From: Haloarcula japonica DSM 6131
GTDB lineage: Archaea > Halobacteriota > Halobacteria > Halobacteriales > Haloarculaceae
DNA: 64,000 nucleotides
Direction: 5' to 3'
Assembly (NCBI RefSeq): GCF_000336635.1
Contig: NZ_AOLY01000037.1
Coordinates: 250,514-314,513 of the forward strand
Shown: positions 1 through 8,256 of the stretch, in pieces
Numbering within the stretch: position 1 is the first letter of the stretch
Layout of the letters: every line of letters starts with the position of its first letter
Translations under genes and position numbers: made by a program
The notes under the pieces: generated by a model
What the model saw: only the letters and a program-made list of their open reading frames with translations
Database searches by the model: none
Told to the model about the DNA's origin: nothing

Positions 1-8
1 TTTCGGTA

Positions 9-380
9 CTACCGCCAGTTCGACCGGTCCAGCACGAACCCTGAGATGTGCGAGGACAGTTCTCTGGCAGCCTGTTCTGTATCCGCGTGGAGTTCGCCGG
101 ATACCGGGCCGGCCTCGCCGCCGAGGCCCTCCGTCTCCGAGATCGGGTCCGTCGTCGTCGGATATGGTCGGCGGGACCGGACACGGTCCCGGAGCGCTTG
201 AACAGTGGCGTCCGAGAGTTCGTAGGATAGATGTTGGAGGTCGTACCGGACGATGAACCCCCGTGTCGCGTCCCTGACAGCGAGGACTGGCTGTCCCCGG
301 TCCCGACACCGCTCCCAGATCTCGCGCTGGTGGTCCCGCGTGGCATACACCGGCACGTTCGACGGTGCGAGGTGTTCCAT
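9..380 (-). CDS. Hypothetical haloarchaeal protein (123 aa)
   Basis: The product is a 123-residue acidic soluble protein with no signal peptide or membrane segment. The first 60 residues (ATRDHQREIWERCRDRGQPV and the following FIVRYDL stretch) look folded. The rest is rich in Asp, Glu, Gly and Ser and probably flexible. The start codon is ATG at 378-380 and the stop lies only nine bases from the window edge, so the gene is complete. It is transcribed away from the OsmC-like gene that follows. I do not recognise a characterised family; codon use fits the neighbourhood, so I take it as real. Confidence 0.6.
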   Translation of the reverse strand: MEHLAPSNVPVYATRDHQREIWERCRDRGQPVLAVRDATRGFIVRYDLQHLSYELSDATVQALRDRVRSRRPYPTTTDPISETEGLGGEAGPVSGELHADTEQAARELSSHISGFVLDRSNWR

Positions 381-547
381 TGCCCGTTCATACGGGCTGG
401 AGGTGTATTACCTTTCGGCAGTGGCCGACCAGCCGGTCTACCTGCGGTATCCCGGTGCTACGCTGGTGAGTTACTGCGTTTCGCACCCCTGGGCAAAAAT
501 GCCACGCAGGAACTGTTTAGGGGGAGGGCTGTGTCCACAGGATTGCT

Positions 548-943
548 ATGGCAGATATCGAAGTCGAGAGTACATGCGAAGAAGGCTACACAGTAGAGAG
601 CGTCATCAACGGCGAGTGGGAGCTCATCGTCGATGCGCTGAGCGAGAACGGACCGTCGCCGAACGAGGTGCTGGCCGCCGACTACGCCTCCTGCTACATT
701 CCGGCGCTACGCGTCGCCGCAGACAAGTACGGCCACGAGGACATCGGCAGCGTCAACGTGGACGTCGCCGCGGAACTCGACGAGGACGACGACCTGGAGT
801 CCATCGATTTCCACGTCGAGGTCGAGGAGTCACTCGCCGACGAGGAGCAGGATATCATCGAACTCGCCGAGGACATCTGTCACGTCCACTCGGCGCTGCA
901 GGACGAGCTACACGCCGAAATCACTATCGAGTCCGGCGTCTGA
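548..943 (+). CDS. OsmC/Ohr-family peroxiredoxin-like protein
   Basis: This 131-residue protein belongs to the OsmC/Ohr family of cytoplasmic thiol peroxidases, which reduce organic hydroperoxides or act in sulfur handling. The family's two reactive cysteines are visible: Cys49 in ADYASCYIPALRVAAD, at the start of the central helix, and Cys111 in AEDICHVHSAL. The length is normal for a single-domain OsmC protein. The start ATG at 548 gives a protein with a conserved-looking N-terminus. It stands alone between divergent or convergent neighbours. Substrate preference (Ohr versus OsmC versus YhfA type) cannot be read from the sequence. Confidence 0.85.
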   Translation: MADIEVESTCEEGYTVESVINGEWELIVDALSENGPSPNEVLAADYASCYIPALRVAADKYGHEDIGSVNVDVAAELDEDDDLESIDFHVEVEESLADEEQDIIELAEDICHVHSALQDELHAEITIESGV

Positions 944-999
944 GCGGGCAGGAACAGAGGGGTGGCGTTTATTCCTTGCTGGTAACAGGCCTGTAGTCG

Positions 1000-2283
1000 T
1001 CACTCCGGGAACAGCAGAATGACTGAGGACGTGTTGTGATAGCCCGTGTAATCCTCGTCGGCCGAACAGACTTCCCCGTAGGTTTCGAAGCCGGCGAAGG
1101 GCGCGTCGATAGCGCTGTGAATCGTGTCGACGGCGTCGTCAAAGTCGTCGCCGAGAATCATCGCACGGCAGGCGCAGTCATACACGAACCCGCCCGCGAC
1201 GTTTCCGCCGCGGAGTTCATTGACCGCATTGTTGGCGGCGTTCCGGACCGCATACACCTGATCGGATTTATTGCTATGTGTCACCCGTACTTCCGTCCCC
1301 TCGGAGACACTGACAGCGAAATCCAACGGCCCCTCGGTGTCGGTTGTATGGCCCGGCCATCGGATGTTGTATCCCGTCGTCGAGATGAGCTTGCTCTCGA
1401 TGAAGGTCTTGATTCGGGAGGCGAGTCCGTCGGCATCGGCTTCCGGTTCCGACTCGATACCGAGTTCGTAACGGCCGAGCAACATGACGAGATCTTCCGA
1501 TCCCGCTTCCAGTTCGTCGACATCGATATCGTATGTCTCCATCGCGTCCTCCCGAATCGCGTCCCGCCAGGCCTCGAACGCGGGTCTGCCGTCGAGTTCG
1601 TACACGGTGCTTCCCTCTGCTCGGGTCACCGTCATCGCCTCGGAGATCGGTTCGTGGCCGTGGTTGACTGTCACCGGGAGCGGGTCCTCTGCAGCGATGA
1701 GTGCGAGGACGACAGCGTCCGTCTCGACCCGGTCGTTCCGGAAGACGTGGGTCTGCTCCAACTGGAGGTCGTCACCCGCAGATCCGCCGACGACCGGCGT
1801 CTCCTCGTCGTCCAGATACTGCTCTGTGAGCCGAGTGACCTTGTTTCCGATTCCAGCCATACCGTCGTGAAGGTTGATGATCGTCCGATGCGGATATCCC
1901 TTGACAGCTGGGTCCTCGCTCGCAGGGAGGTCGTGAACGGCTTCGAACAGACAGCGCTCGGGATCAGCGCTGAGTTCGGTCGAGAGGCTGGAGAAGAACC
2001 GCATCGAGTCCGAGGAAACGACGCCGACTGTGACAGTTCCGTTCCCCGAACCGGATTCAGTGAACTCCCCGGAGGACGAACAGCCCACGATTTCGGTATC
2101 TGATCCGACAACACTTCGAGCCCCCCACAGCACCGCCTCGTAATCGTATGTTGGGGAGCAGAAAATCTGACAAAAGTCAGGATCGCTGGCCGAGATGTCG
2201 GCCATGGCCTCCCGTATGGCGTCCATAGCTGCGGCATCTCCCGAGTCCCCCGTTGCCTGCCCTGTCCCAAACTCAGTAGTCAT
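1000..2283 (-). CDS. FIST domain-containing sensory protein
   Basis: The 427-residue product looks like a stand-alone FIST protein, with FIST_N over roughly residues 30-230 and FIST_C over roughly 240-410. FIST domains are intracellular small-ligand sensor modules, often genomically associated with signal transduction or amino-acid metabolism. Typical pieces are VVGCSSSGEFT near residue 70 and VVGGSAGDDL near 165. There is no kinase, receiver or membrane segment, so any partner must be encoded elsewhere. The gene starts at ATG 2281-2283. An AT-rich stretch just upstream (around 2290-2325) probably contains the promoter. The family call is confident; the ligand is unknown. Confidence 0.82.
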   Translation of the reverse strand: MTTEFGTGQATGDSGDAAAMDAIREAMADISASDPDFCQIFCSPTYDYEAVLWGARSVVGSDTEIVGCSSSGEFTESGSGNGTVTVGVVSSDSMRFFSSLSTELSADPERCLFEAVHDLPASEDPAVKGYPHRTIINLHDGMAGIGNKVTRLTEQYLDDEETPVVGGSAGDDLQLEQTHVFRNDRVETDAVVLALIAAEDPLPVTVNHGHEPISEAMTVTRAEGSTVYELDGRPAFEAWRDAIREDAMETYDIDVDELEAGSEDLVMLLGRYELGIESEPEADADGLASRIKTFIESKLISTTGYNIRWPGHTTDTEGPLDFAVSVSEGTEVRVTHSNKSDQVYAVRNAANNAVNELRGGNVAGGFVYDCACRAMILGDDFDDAVDTIHSAIDAPFAGFETYGEVCSADEDYTGYHNTSSVILLFPE

Positions 2284-2458
2284 TGAGATGCAAGTATATC
2301 GTGGGCTAACTTAACATATTGGAACCGTTTTGAAGACAATAGCACAGAACAGTAGCCTCAATCTGAGACGCGACAGTCACCCCAGAAACGGTACGTTTTA
2401 CCATAAAACACCGGAGGAGCGGGAAACGCTCATACCGCCGGCCCGCAAACAGGTGGGT

Positions 2459-2905
2459 ATGAGTGACTCAGACTGGACCGACCGCATCGCCGGCGAGCGG
2501 ATGGCGGTCGATCAACGGTTCAACGAGCAGGTCAAAGCGTCGTCGTTCTCCAGCCAGCAGTGGGGGCTGGTGATGACTGCCGTCGAGTTCGAAATCGAGA
2601 ACCCGGGCGACCCCGATGCGGCGCGGATCGTCGCCGATACGTCGAAACTCTCCAGCGTGATGCCGGAGATGGAACGGGTCGCGAACCAGAGTCCGATGGG
2701 GGGGCCCGGCGGGGACAGCGGCGGCTCGGGCGGCGGGCTACTCTCGGGTGTCAAGGACGCCCTCGGCCTCGGCGGATCCGGTGGCGGGAACAAACAACAG
2801 GAAGAAGAGGCAGCACGCCTCGCGCAGGCCTACGCTGAGCAACTGCAGGAGAAGTTGGAGTCGAACGGGCGCTGGAAGTCCGTTTGCGAGCAGGCCCAGC
2901 GCTAG
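2459..2905 (+). CDS. DUF5799-family protein
   Basis: The protein is 148 residues when started at ATG 2459. The open frame extends further upstream, but that part has poor coding character, and a TATA-like GTTTTACC lies near 2393-2400. The N-terminal half (DWTDRIAGERMAVDQRF, then FSSQQWGLVMTAVEFEI) matches the haloarchaeal DUF5799 family. It is followed by a Gly/Ser-rich linker (about residues 80-110) and a helical C-terminus. Function is unknown. Its last bases overlap the stop codon of the small DUF7557-like gene on the other strand. Confidence 0.75.
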   Translation: MSDSDWTDRIAGERMAVDQRFNEQVKASSFSSQQWGLVMTAVEFEIENPGDPDAARIVADTSKLSSVMPEMERVANQSPMGGPGGDSGGSGGGLLSGVKDALGLGGSGGGNKQQEEEAARLAQAYAEQLQEKLESNGRWKSVCEQAQR

Positions 2906-3051
2906 TATTCTTCGCCGCCGTGGAACAGTGTTAGCTCCTCGGCCTCGTAGATGTTGATGAGTTCCGTTACGACGTCGTTGTATGACTCGTCTTCGACGCG
3001 AAGGTCGTCGAGACGGTCCACCGTCTCCGCGTCCAGTTCCACGGATGGCAT
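2902..3051 (-). CDS. DUF7557-like small ribbon-helix-helix-type protein (49 aa)
   Basis: A 49-residue protein starts at ATG 3049-3051. An upstream in-frame extension to 3093 is possible but lacks family-like sequence. The pattern MPSVELDAETVDRLDDLRVE followed by a second helix and the tail LTLFHGGEEY matches a very common haloarchaeal small protein family (DUF7557) that resembles ribbon-helix-helix antitoxins. No toxin gene is adjacent. It overlaps the end of the DUF5799 gene by four bases and is divergent from the aldolase gene. Confidence 0.72.
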   Translation of the reverse strand: MPSVELDAETVDRLDDLRVEDESYNDVVTELINIYEAEELTLFHGGEEY

Positions 3052-3170
3052 ATGCGAACCTTTCACTGGAACACACTTAATTCCCGCCCTCAATCAAAAA
3101 CGAACGCGAACAGTAGTAACAAATCAGAACCGAAAACGGTTAATGGTCGTTCTCGGTAGAAACACGACAC

Positions 3171-3953
3171 ATGCGACCACTGGGTGACTCACCGCTCGTA
3201 CGGAACGACAAGACGCTGGTGCTAGCACACGACCACGGGCTGGAACACGGTCCCAAGCAGTTCAGCGGCGTCGAGGAGCGCCTCGACCCCCGTGAAGTGT
3301 TCGAGATGGCGACCCACGACGCCGTGACGGCGCTGGCTGTTGGGAAGGGCCTCGCCGAAACGTACTATCCGAGCTACGAGGACGACGTGAACCTGCTGGC
3401 GAAGCTCAACGGCGGCTCGGACCTCTGGATGGGCGACCCGTACTCGCCCCAGAACTGGTCGGTCGACTACGCCGCCGAACTCGGTGCCGACGCCATCGGC
3501 TACACCATCTACCCGGGCGTCAACCGCGAGACCGACATGTTCGAGGACTTCCGTCCGGTCCAGGAGAACGCCCGCGACCACGACCTGCCGATTGCGATGT
3601 GGTCGTACCCGCGCGGCCAGGCCATCAAGGAGCATCGGAGTCCCTCGACCATCGCCTACGCGGCCCGCATCGGGCTGGAACTCGGGGCCGACTTCACGAA
3701 GGTCAAGTACCCCCGTGACAAGGAGGCGATGGCCCACGCCGTCCGCTCGGCGGCGGACAACCGCGTCCTGCTCTCGGGCGGGTCGAAGACCTCCGACCGT
3801 GACTTCCTCGAACTCGTCGAGGACTGCATGGACGTCGGCGTCGCCGGCCTCGCCGTCGGCCGCAACGTCTGGCAGCGCGATGACCCCTACGACATCCTGG
3901 ACAAGCTCGAAGGCGTCATCTTCGAGGACGCGACGACCGACGACGTTCTGTAG
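3171..3953 (+). CDS. fba: Class I fructose-bisphosphate aldolase (archaeal DhnA type)
   Basis: The 260-residue protein is an archaeal-type class I aldolase that cleaves fructose 1,6-bisphosphate to glyceraldehyde 3-phosphate and dihydroxyacetone phosphate through a Schiff-base lysine. It has the TIM-barrel features of the DhnA family: LVLAHDHGLEHGP near residues 16-28, YPRGQAIKEH near 146-155, and the lysine segment FTKVKYPRDKEA at 175-186, with the Schiff-base Lys among residues 177-179. The phosphate-binding LLSGGSK and VAGLAVGRNVWQ loops follow. It is separated by three bases from a PfkB-type kinase and faces 1-phosphofructokinase, so a role in fructose catabolism as well as gluconeogenesis is likely. 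A TATA-like GGTTAATGG lies near 3137-3145. Confidence 0.92.
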   Translation: MRPLGDSPLVRNDKTLVLAHDHGLEHGPKQFSGVEERLDPREVFEMATHDAVTALAVGKGLAETYYPSYEDDVNLLAKLNGGSDLWMGDPYSPQNWSVDYAAELGADAIGYTIYPGVNRETDMFEDFRPVQENARDHDLPIAMWSYPRGQAIKEHRSPSTIAYAARIGLELGADFTKVKYPRDKEAMAHAVRSAADNRVLLSGGSKTSDRDFLELVEDCMDVGVAGLAVGRNVWQRDDPYDILDKLEGVIFEDATTDDVL

Positions 3954-3956
3954 GCC

Positions 3957-5084
3957 ATGGACGAGGAGACGCGCCGAGCCGTCGCTGCAGCGGACGAGGC
4001 GTTGCCCGCCAGCGACGCGCTTCCCGACGCTATCGACACCGGCCCGGTCGTGTTCGGCTTCGACGGCTACCTCGACCGCGTCCGGGAAGTCGTCGCCGAC
4101 CGCATCGACCCCGAGAGCCACGAGCGTCTCGCCACGCTGGAGGGCTTTGGGGACCGCATCGAGCGCTCCGTCGCCGCCGACAGCTCCCTCTCCTTCGAGT
4201 GGCTCCAGCAGGGCAACCGGACCGGCGGTCACACTAGCCACCTCGCACGGGCCTTCGGCGGCTGGTCGTTCAACCCCGTCATGGTCGGGATGTACGGCGA
4301 CCCGGTCCACGACGCCTTCGAGGCGGAGTTCGGCGACTACGACCTCCACTCGCTGGGCGAGCCCGGCGTCACCGACGCCGTCGAGTTCGACGACGGGAAG
4401 CTCATGCTCACCGAGATCGGCGACACGATGTCGCTGGACTGGGCTGAACTCGACGCGGCCTTCGGCCACGACCGACTGGCCGAGACGCTCGACGGCGCGA
4501 GCCTGTTAGGGACCGGCTACTGGTCGGAGACGCCGGACCTGCCGACCATCTTCGACGGCCTCCGCGACCTGTGGGGTGACATCGATGATCCGCCCGAGAC
4601 CGTGCTCGTCGACCCCGGCGACGTGCGGAAGCTCGACGCCGACCGCCTGCGTGCCGGTCGGGAAGCCATCGCCCGGTTGGACGAAGTAACCGACGTCGTA
4701 GTCTCGTCGAATCGGGCCGAGACGGGCGTCCTCGCGGACGCCTACGCCGGCGAGGCCGAGCGGTCGTTCACCGAGGACGCCGAAGCAGTGTTTGAGGCCC
4801 TGGAGCCGACCTGGTTCGTCGGCCACGGCGTCGAGCGCTCGGTCGCCGTCTCTCCGGATGGCACCGACAGCGTCGCCGTGCCAGCCGTTTCGGACCCGGA
4901 GCTGACAACCAGTTCGGGCGATCACTTCAATGCCGGCCTAGGGCTGGCCCGCATCGTCGACCTCCCGCCCACCGCTGCCGTCGTCGTCGGCAACGCCGTC
5001 GCCGGCTACTTCGTCCGGACCGCGGACCAACCGTCGCTGACAGACGTGCGCGCGTTCGTCGACGACTACCTCGAAAAGTTCTGA
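3957..5084 (+). CDS. PfkB-family sugar kinase, candidate ketohexokinase
   Basis: This 375-residue protein belongs to the PfkB/ribokinase superfamily. Near the C-terminus, SSGDHFNAGLGLA carries the catalytic Asp (residue 322) and anion-hole glycines. Near the N-terminus, FGFDGYLDRV and GNRTGGHTSHLARAFGG form the sugar-binding lid region. It starts three bases after fba and is presumably cotranscribed. With 1-phosphofructokinase and a GlpR-type repressor next door, the missing step is ATP-dependent conversion of fructose to fructose 1-phosphate. I recall a ketohexokinase of the PfkB family being reported from Haloarcula, which would fit, but I cannot confirm identity from sequence alone. Other ribokinase-like substrates remain possible. 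Confidence 0.8.
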   Translation: MDEETRRAVAAADEALPASDALPDAIDTGPVVFGFDGYLDRVREVVADRIDPESHERLATLEGFGDRIERSVAADSSLSFEWLQQGNRTGGHTSHLARAFGGWSFNPVMVGMYGDPVHDAFEAEFGDYDLHSLGEPGVTDAVEFDDGKLMLTEIGDTMSLDWAELDAAFGHDRLAETLDGASLLGTGYWSETPDLPTIFDGLRDLWGDIDDPPETVLVDPGDVRKLDADRLRAGREAIARLDEVTDVVVSSNRAETGVLADAYAGEAERSFTEDAEAVFEALEPTWFVGHGVERSVAVSPDGTDSVAVPAVSDPELTTSSGDHFNAGLGLARIVDLPPTAAVVVGNAVAGYFVRTADQPSLTDVRAFVDDYLEKF

Positions 5085-5122
5085 GTCGCTGTCTCCGATT
5101 TCTCCGACGCTTTTTCTGCCCG

Positions 5123-6031
5123 CTACAGCCGCCGTACCGTCACGCCGTCCCGGACCGAGTCGATGTCGTCGAGGTCGGGAACGGCCGTCCCGGCCCGCTG
5201 GACGACCTGCGAGGAGACGGCCACGCCGGTCCGGAGCGCCGTCTCGTCGTCTGCACCGGCCTCCCAGGCGCTCAAGACGCCCGAGAGGAGCGCGTCACCG
5301 GCCCCGACGGTGTCGACCACGTCGATATCGAGCGCCTCAGCGTACAGTCGGCCCGCATCGCCGACGAGGACAGCACCGTCCGCGCCGAGGGAGGCTAGCA
5401 CCCGGTCGAAGCCGCGTTCTCGGAACGTGTCCGCCGCGTCTGCACACCCTTCCACGGTGGAGACGTCGGCCCCGGTCGCGTCGCCGAGTTCGGCGCGATT
5501 CGGCTTACAGAGGGCGTACTGGGCGTCGAGCTCCCGAAGGACGTCGCCGCCGGTGTCGACGATTGTCTCCCAGTCACCGCCGGCCGCGATGCGGTCGATG
5601 GCGTCGGGGGACAGCCCCGGCGGTAGGCTCCCACCGACGAGCACGCGGTCGGGAGACTGCGCTCGCACCTGTTCGAGCAGCGCGTCGACGACCGACTCGT
5701 CAACGGTCGGCCCGGCCTGGTTCAGCTTGTACTCCTCCGCGGCCGCGATAGCGGTGGTGTTGAGCCGCGTCGTCCCGTCCACGTCCACGAAGGCCGTCTC
5801 GACGCCGTCATCCTGTAGCGTCTCTCTGATGAACGACCCGGTGAACCCGCCCAGCAGTCCGGTCGCGACGCAGGGCCGGTCCATGGCGGTGAGCAACTGC
5901 GCGGCGTTGATCCCTTTGCCACCGGCGTCGAACTGCGCGCTGTCGGCCCGCATGACGCGGTCGGGGGCCATCTGTTCGTCGAACTGGATCGTCTGATCGA
6001 CTGCAGGGTTGTACGTTACGGTGACAATCAT
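5123..6031 (-). CDS. pfkB: 1-phosphofructokinase (PfkB family)
   Basis: The 302-residue enzyme phosphorylates fructose 1-phosphate to fructose 1,6-bisphosphate. It has the N-terminal VTYNPAVDQTIQ strand typical of FruK, the glycine motif DAGGKGINAAQLL at residues 35-47, VGGSLPPGL in the middle, and VDTVGAGDALLSG, where Asp246 is the catalytic base. Its start codon overlaps the stop of the upstream GlpR gene by four bases, so the two are translationally coupled. It converges on the fba-kinase pair; the 38-base gap between them contains a run of five T residues that could terminate the + transcript. Confidence 0.9.
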   Translation of the reverse strand: MIVTVTYNPAVDQTIQFDEQMAPDRVMRADSAQFDAGGKGINAAQLLTAMDRPCVATGLLGGFTGSFIRETLQDDGVETAFVDVDGTTRLNTTAIAAAEEYKLNQAGPTVDESVVDALLEQVRAQSPDRVLVGGSLPPGLSPDAIDRIAAGGDWETIVDTGGDVLRELDAQYALCKPNRAELGDATGADVSTVEGCADAADTFRERGFDRVLASLGADGAVLVGDAGRLYAEALDIDVVDTVGAGDALLSGVLSAWEAGADDETALRTGVAVSSQVVQRAGTAVPDLDDIDSVRDGVTVRRL

Positions 6032-6789
6032 GTGCTGACCTCCTCGACGGTCACGTCGGCGTCCGCGAGTGCCGCGGCGAGCGCCCCTGACGGGCTGGCG
6101 TCAGTGACCAGCAGGTCGACCTGGTCCAGATCGGCAAAGCTGACGAAACTCCGGTCGCCGAACTTCGATTCGTCGGCGACCAGTACGACTCGGCGGGCCC
6201 GCTCGACCATGATTTCCTTGACGGCTGCCTCGTCTTCATTTGGCGTCGACAGCCCGGCGGCGCTGTCGAGAGCGTTCGTCCCCAGAAACAGCAGGTCGAA
6301 GTTCATTCGTCCGATGGCTCGTTCGGCCATCGGGCCGACGAGCGCCCGGGTCCGCGGTCGGAGACTCCCACCGGTGAGCTTCGCATCGACGTCTCGCTCG
6401 GCCACTTCAGTGGCGAGTTCCGGCATATTCGTTGCCGCGACGTAGTCCGTGTCCGGAATCGCGCGAGCGACTTCCATCGTCGTCGAGCCCGCATCGAAAC
6501 AGACCACATGGCCCTCGCGGACTTCCTGTGCGGCCCGCTCACCGATAGCCTGTTTCTCCGCGTAGTGGTCAACCTCGCGCTGGCCGTACGGTCGTTCGGT
6601 CCCGGCGGAGGACGCCGGAACTGCACCGCCGTGGGACCGCTTGATGCGGCCTTGTGACTCCAAGTCTCGGAGGTCGCGGCGTATCGTCGCCTTCGAGAAC
6701 TCGAGTTCCGCGGCCAGCTCCGACACTGAACAGCCGTCTCGCTCTGTCACCAACTGGACGATTGTGCGCTTTCGCTCGGCCGGGAGCAT
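6028..6789 (-). CDS. glpR: DeoR/GlpR-family transcriptional regulator
   Basis: A 253-residue repressor with an N-terminal DeoR-type winged helix (residues 1-57; FSKATIRRDLRDLESQGRIK is the recognition region) and a C-terminal DeoRC sugar-phosphate sensor domain (FDAGSTTMEVARAI and the later LFLGTNALD loop). In haloarchaea the GlpR homologue next to pfkB controls fructose and glycerol catabolic genes, so fructose 1-phosphate or a related metabolite is a likely effector. It is the first gene of a two-gene operon with pfkB. The AT-rich spacer at 6790-6877 upstream holds its promoter. Confidence 0.88.
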   Translation of the reverse strand: MLPAERKRTIVQLVTERDGCSVSELAAELEFSKATIRRDLRDLESQGRIKRSHGGAVPASSAGTERPYGQREVDHYAEKQAIGERAAQEVREGHVVCFDAGSTTMEVARAIPDTDYVAATNMPELATEVAERDVDAKLTGGSLRPRTRALVGPMAERAIGRMNFDLLFLGTNALDSAAGLSTPNEDEAAVKEIMVERARRVVLVADESKFGDRSFVSFADLDQVDLLVTDASPSGALAAALADADVTVEEVST

Positions 6790-6877
6790 TCTCTCACCAG
6801 TGATTGTTTCGCTTCGGTTTTACCACTTTCTATCGGGATGTGCTTGTTTCTGACCAGATAGAACGGGAGAAAAACGT

Positions 6878-7861
6878 CTACAGTTCGTCGATAACCGCGG
6901 CGGTCACGGCCTCAGTCGATGCGTCGCCGCCCAAGTCCGGCGTTCGAGGCCCGGAGTCGAGCACGGACTCGACAGCCGTTCGAACTGCATCGCCCTGCTC
7001 ATCGTAGCCGAGATGGTCGAGCAACATCGCGGCGGAGAGAATCATCGCCGAGGGGTTCGCGACGCCGTCGCCGGCGATGTCCGGGGCAGAGCCGTGTACC
7101 GGTTCGAACAGCGCGTTCTCCGTGCCGATGTTGGCCGACGGCAGCAGTCCGAGGCCGCCGACGAGGCCGGCGGCGAGGTCCGACAGCATGTCGCCGGCGA
7201 GGTTCGGACAGATGACGACGCCGTAGTCCTGTGGGTTCATGACCAAGTGCATCGCGAGCGCGTCCATCAGCGCCGTGTCGTAGGACGCGTCGCGGTCCTC
7301 GCCGACTGCCGAGGCGGTGTCGAGGAACAGCCCGTCAGTGGTCCGCATGACGTTCGCCTTGTGGGCGATTGTCACGTCGTCGTAGCCGTTCTGCTTGGCG
7401 TAGCTGAACCCGTATTCGGCGATCTTCTCGGAGGCTTCCTCGGTGATGACCCGCGTACAGGTGGTGACGCCCTCGGCGATCTCGCTCTCGATGCCCTTGT
7501 AGACCCCCTCGGTGTTCTCCCGTATGAACACGATGTCGGTGTCCGGCTGAACGGCGTCGAGTCCCGGATACGAGCGGGCCGGGCGAACGTTGGCGAAGGA
7601 GCCGACGACTTGTCGGAGCGGCAGGATGACGTCGGCTGCCGTCTCGCCGGCTGCGCCGAACAGCGTCGCGTCGGCGTCGGCCGCCAAGTCGCGCGTCTCC
7701 TCCGGGAGCGCGTCGCCGGTCTCCGCCTTCACTGCATCGCCGGCCTCGCCTTCGACGAAGTCGAAGTCGACGGCGTCGATGGCCTCCAGTACCTCGACCG
7801 CGGCGGGTGTGACCTCCTGTCCGATTCCGTCGCCGGGAATAACGGCTATCTCGTGTGTCAT
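6878..7861 (-). CDS. leuB: 3-isopropylmalate dehydrogenase
   Basis: The 327-residue protein oxidatively decarboxylates 3-isopropylmalate in leucine synthesis; its homologues also act in the citramalate route to isoleucine. I start it at ATG 7859-7861 because [20 protein letters not shown] is the canonical N-terminus; the open frame runs 82 codons further upstream without conserved sequence. Visible motifs are [24 protein letters not shown], the catalytic Lys/Asp region [12 protein letters not shown], and [19 protein letters not shown] for metal and substrate. It reads in the same direction as leuC-leuD but is separated from leuD by about 2.1 kb holding two regulatory genes. Confidence 0.93.
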   Translation of the reverse strand: MTHEIAVIPGDGIGQEVTPAAVEVLEAIDAVDFDFVEGEAGDAVKAETGDALPEETRDLAADADATLFGAAGETAADVILPLRQVVGSFANVRPARSYPGLDAVQPDTDIVFIRENTEGVYKGIESEIAEGVTTCTRVITEEASEKIAEYGFSYAKQNGYDDVTIAHKANVMRTTDGLFLDTASAVGEDRDASYDTALMDALAMHLVMNPQDYGVVICPNLAGDMLSDLAAGLVGGLGLLPSANIGTENALFEPVHGSAPDIAGDGVANPSAMILSAAMLLDHLGYDEQGDAVRTAVESVLDSGPRTPDLGGDASTEAVTAAVIDEL

Positions 7862-8256
7862 AGCGGGAGGCACGTAGCCGGCTGGTGAAAGTGGTTCGGT
7901 TCCGGTGTATCGGTTCTGAGTGCCGCCGTCGATACCGACCCACCACCTGTGAGTGAGCGGTAGCTCTATCGGAGCGCCAGCGCAGAAAACAGCGATTGGA
8001 GCGAAAGCAGACACGTTCAGGGGAGTGGCACGGGCGACCAGCGGACGATGTGAGCGTGTGGAGGGCCGAAGCGAATCTGGGGATGATCGCTGGCGACCCG
8101 TGCGCAACTGTTCGTAGCGAGGGTAACTATGTAGGTTCTATCTTGATACTAGAGATATAGTTGATACTGTGTATACTATTGCTACAATAGATACTACTGA
8201 TACAGTATTGGGGTCTGAAACAGATGCACGGAGTGGTCTAAAATACCGTCTCCGGG
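7862..8256. other. 395-bp non-coding interval with AT-rich GATACT repeats
   Basis: No gene is supported here. Positions 8125-8225 are far more AT-rich than the surroundings and contain the hexamer GATACW at 8145, 8163, 8190 and 8199, plus related ATACT words. The rest (7862-8110) is GC-rich like coding DNA but reads as an unconserved upstream extension of leuB. A weak TATA-like CTTTCACC on the minus strand about 28 nt before leuB may be its promoter. The AT-rich part may carry the end of the receiver-PAS transcript, a second leuB promoter or protein-binding sites. Confidence 0.5.
8145..8204. repeat. Short direct repeats GATACT/GATACA
   Basis: The hexamer GATACW occurs four times in 60 bases (8145, 8163, 8190, 8199), with extra ATACT words between. 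The stretch is AT-rich in an otherwise GC-rich genome and lies between a response-regulator gene and leuB. The spacing is irregular (18, 27 and 9 bases), so this is not a classical tandem repeat. It could be a cluster of regulator sites or simply low-complexity spacer. Confidence 0.4.

Noticed and set aside
5109..5114. T-tract terminator between the PfkB kinase and 1-phosphofructokinase genes
   Set aside because: CTTTTT fits an archaeal terminator but is too short and common to list as a feature on its own.
7862..8107. In-frame upstream extension of leuB by 82 codons
   Set aside because: The extension lacks conserved sequence and the canonical LeuB N-terminus begins at 7861, so the longer frame is not used.
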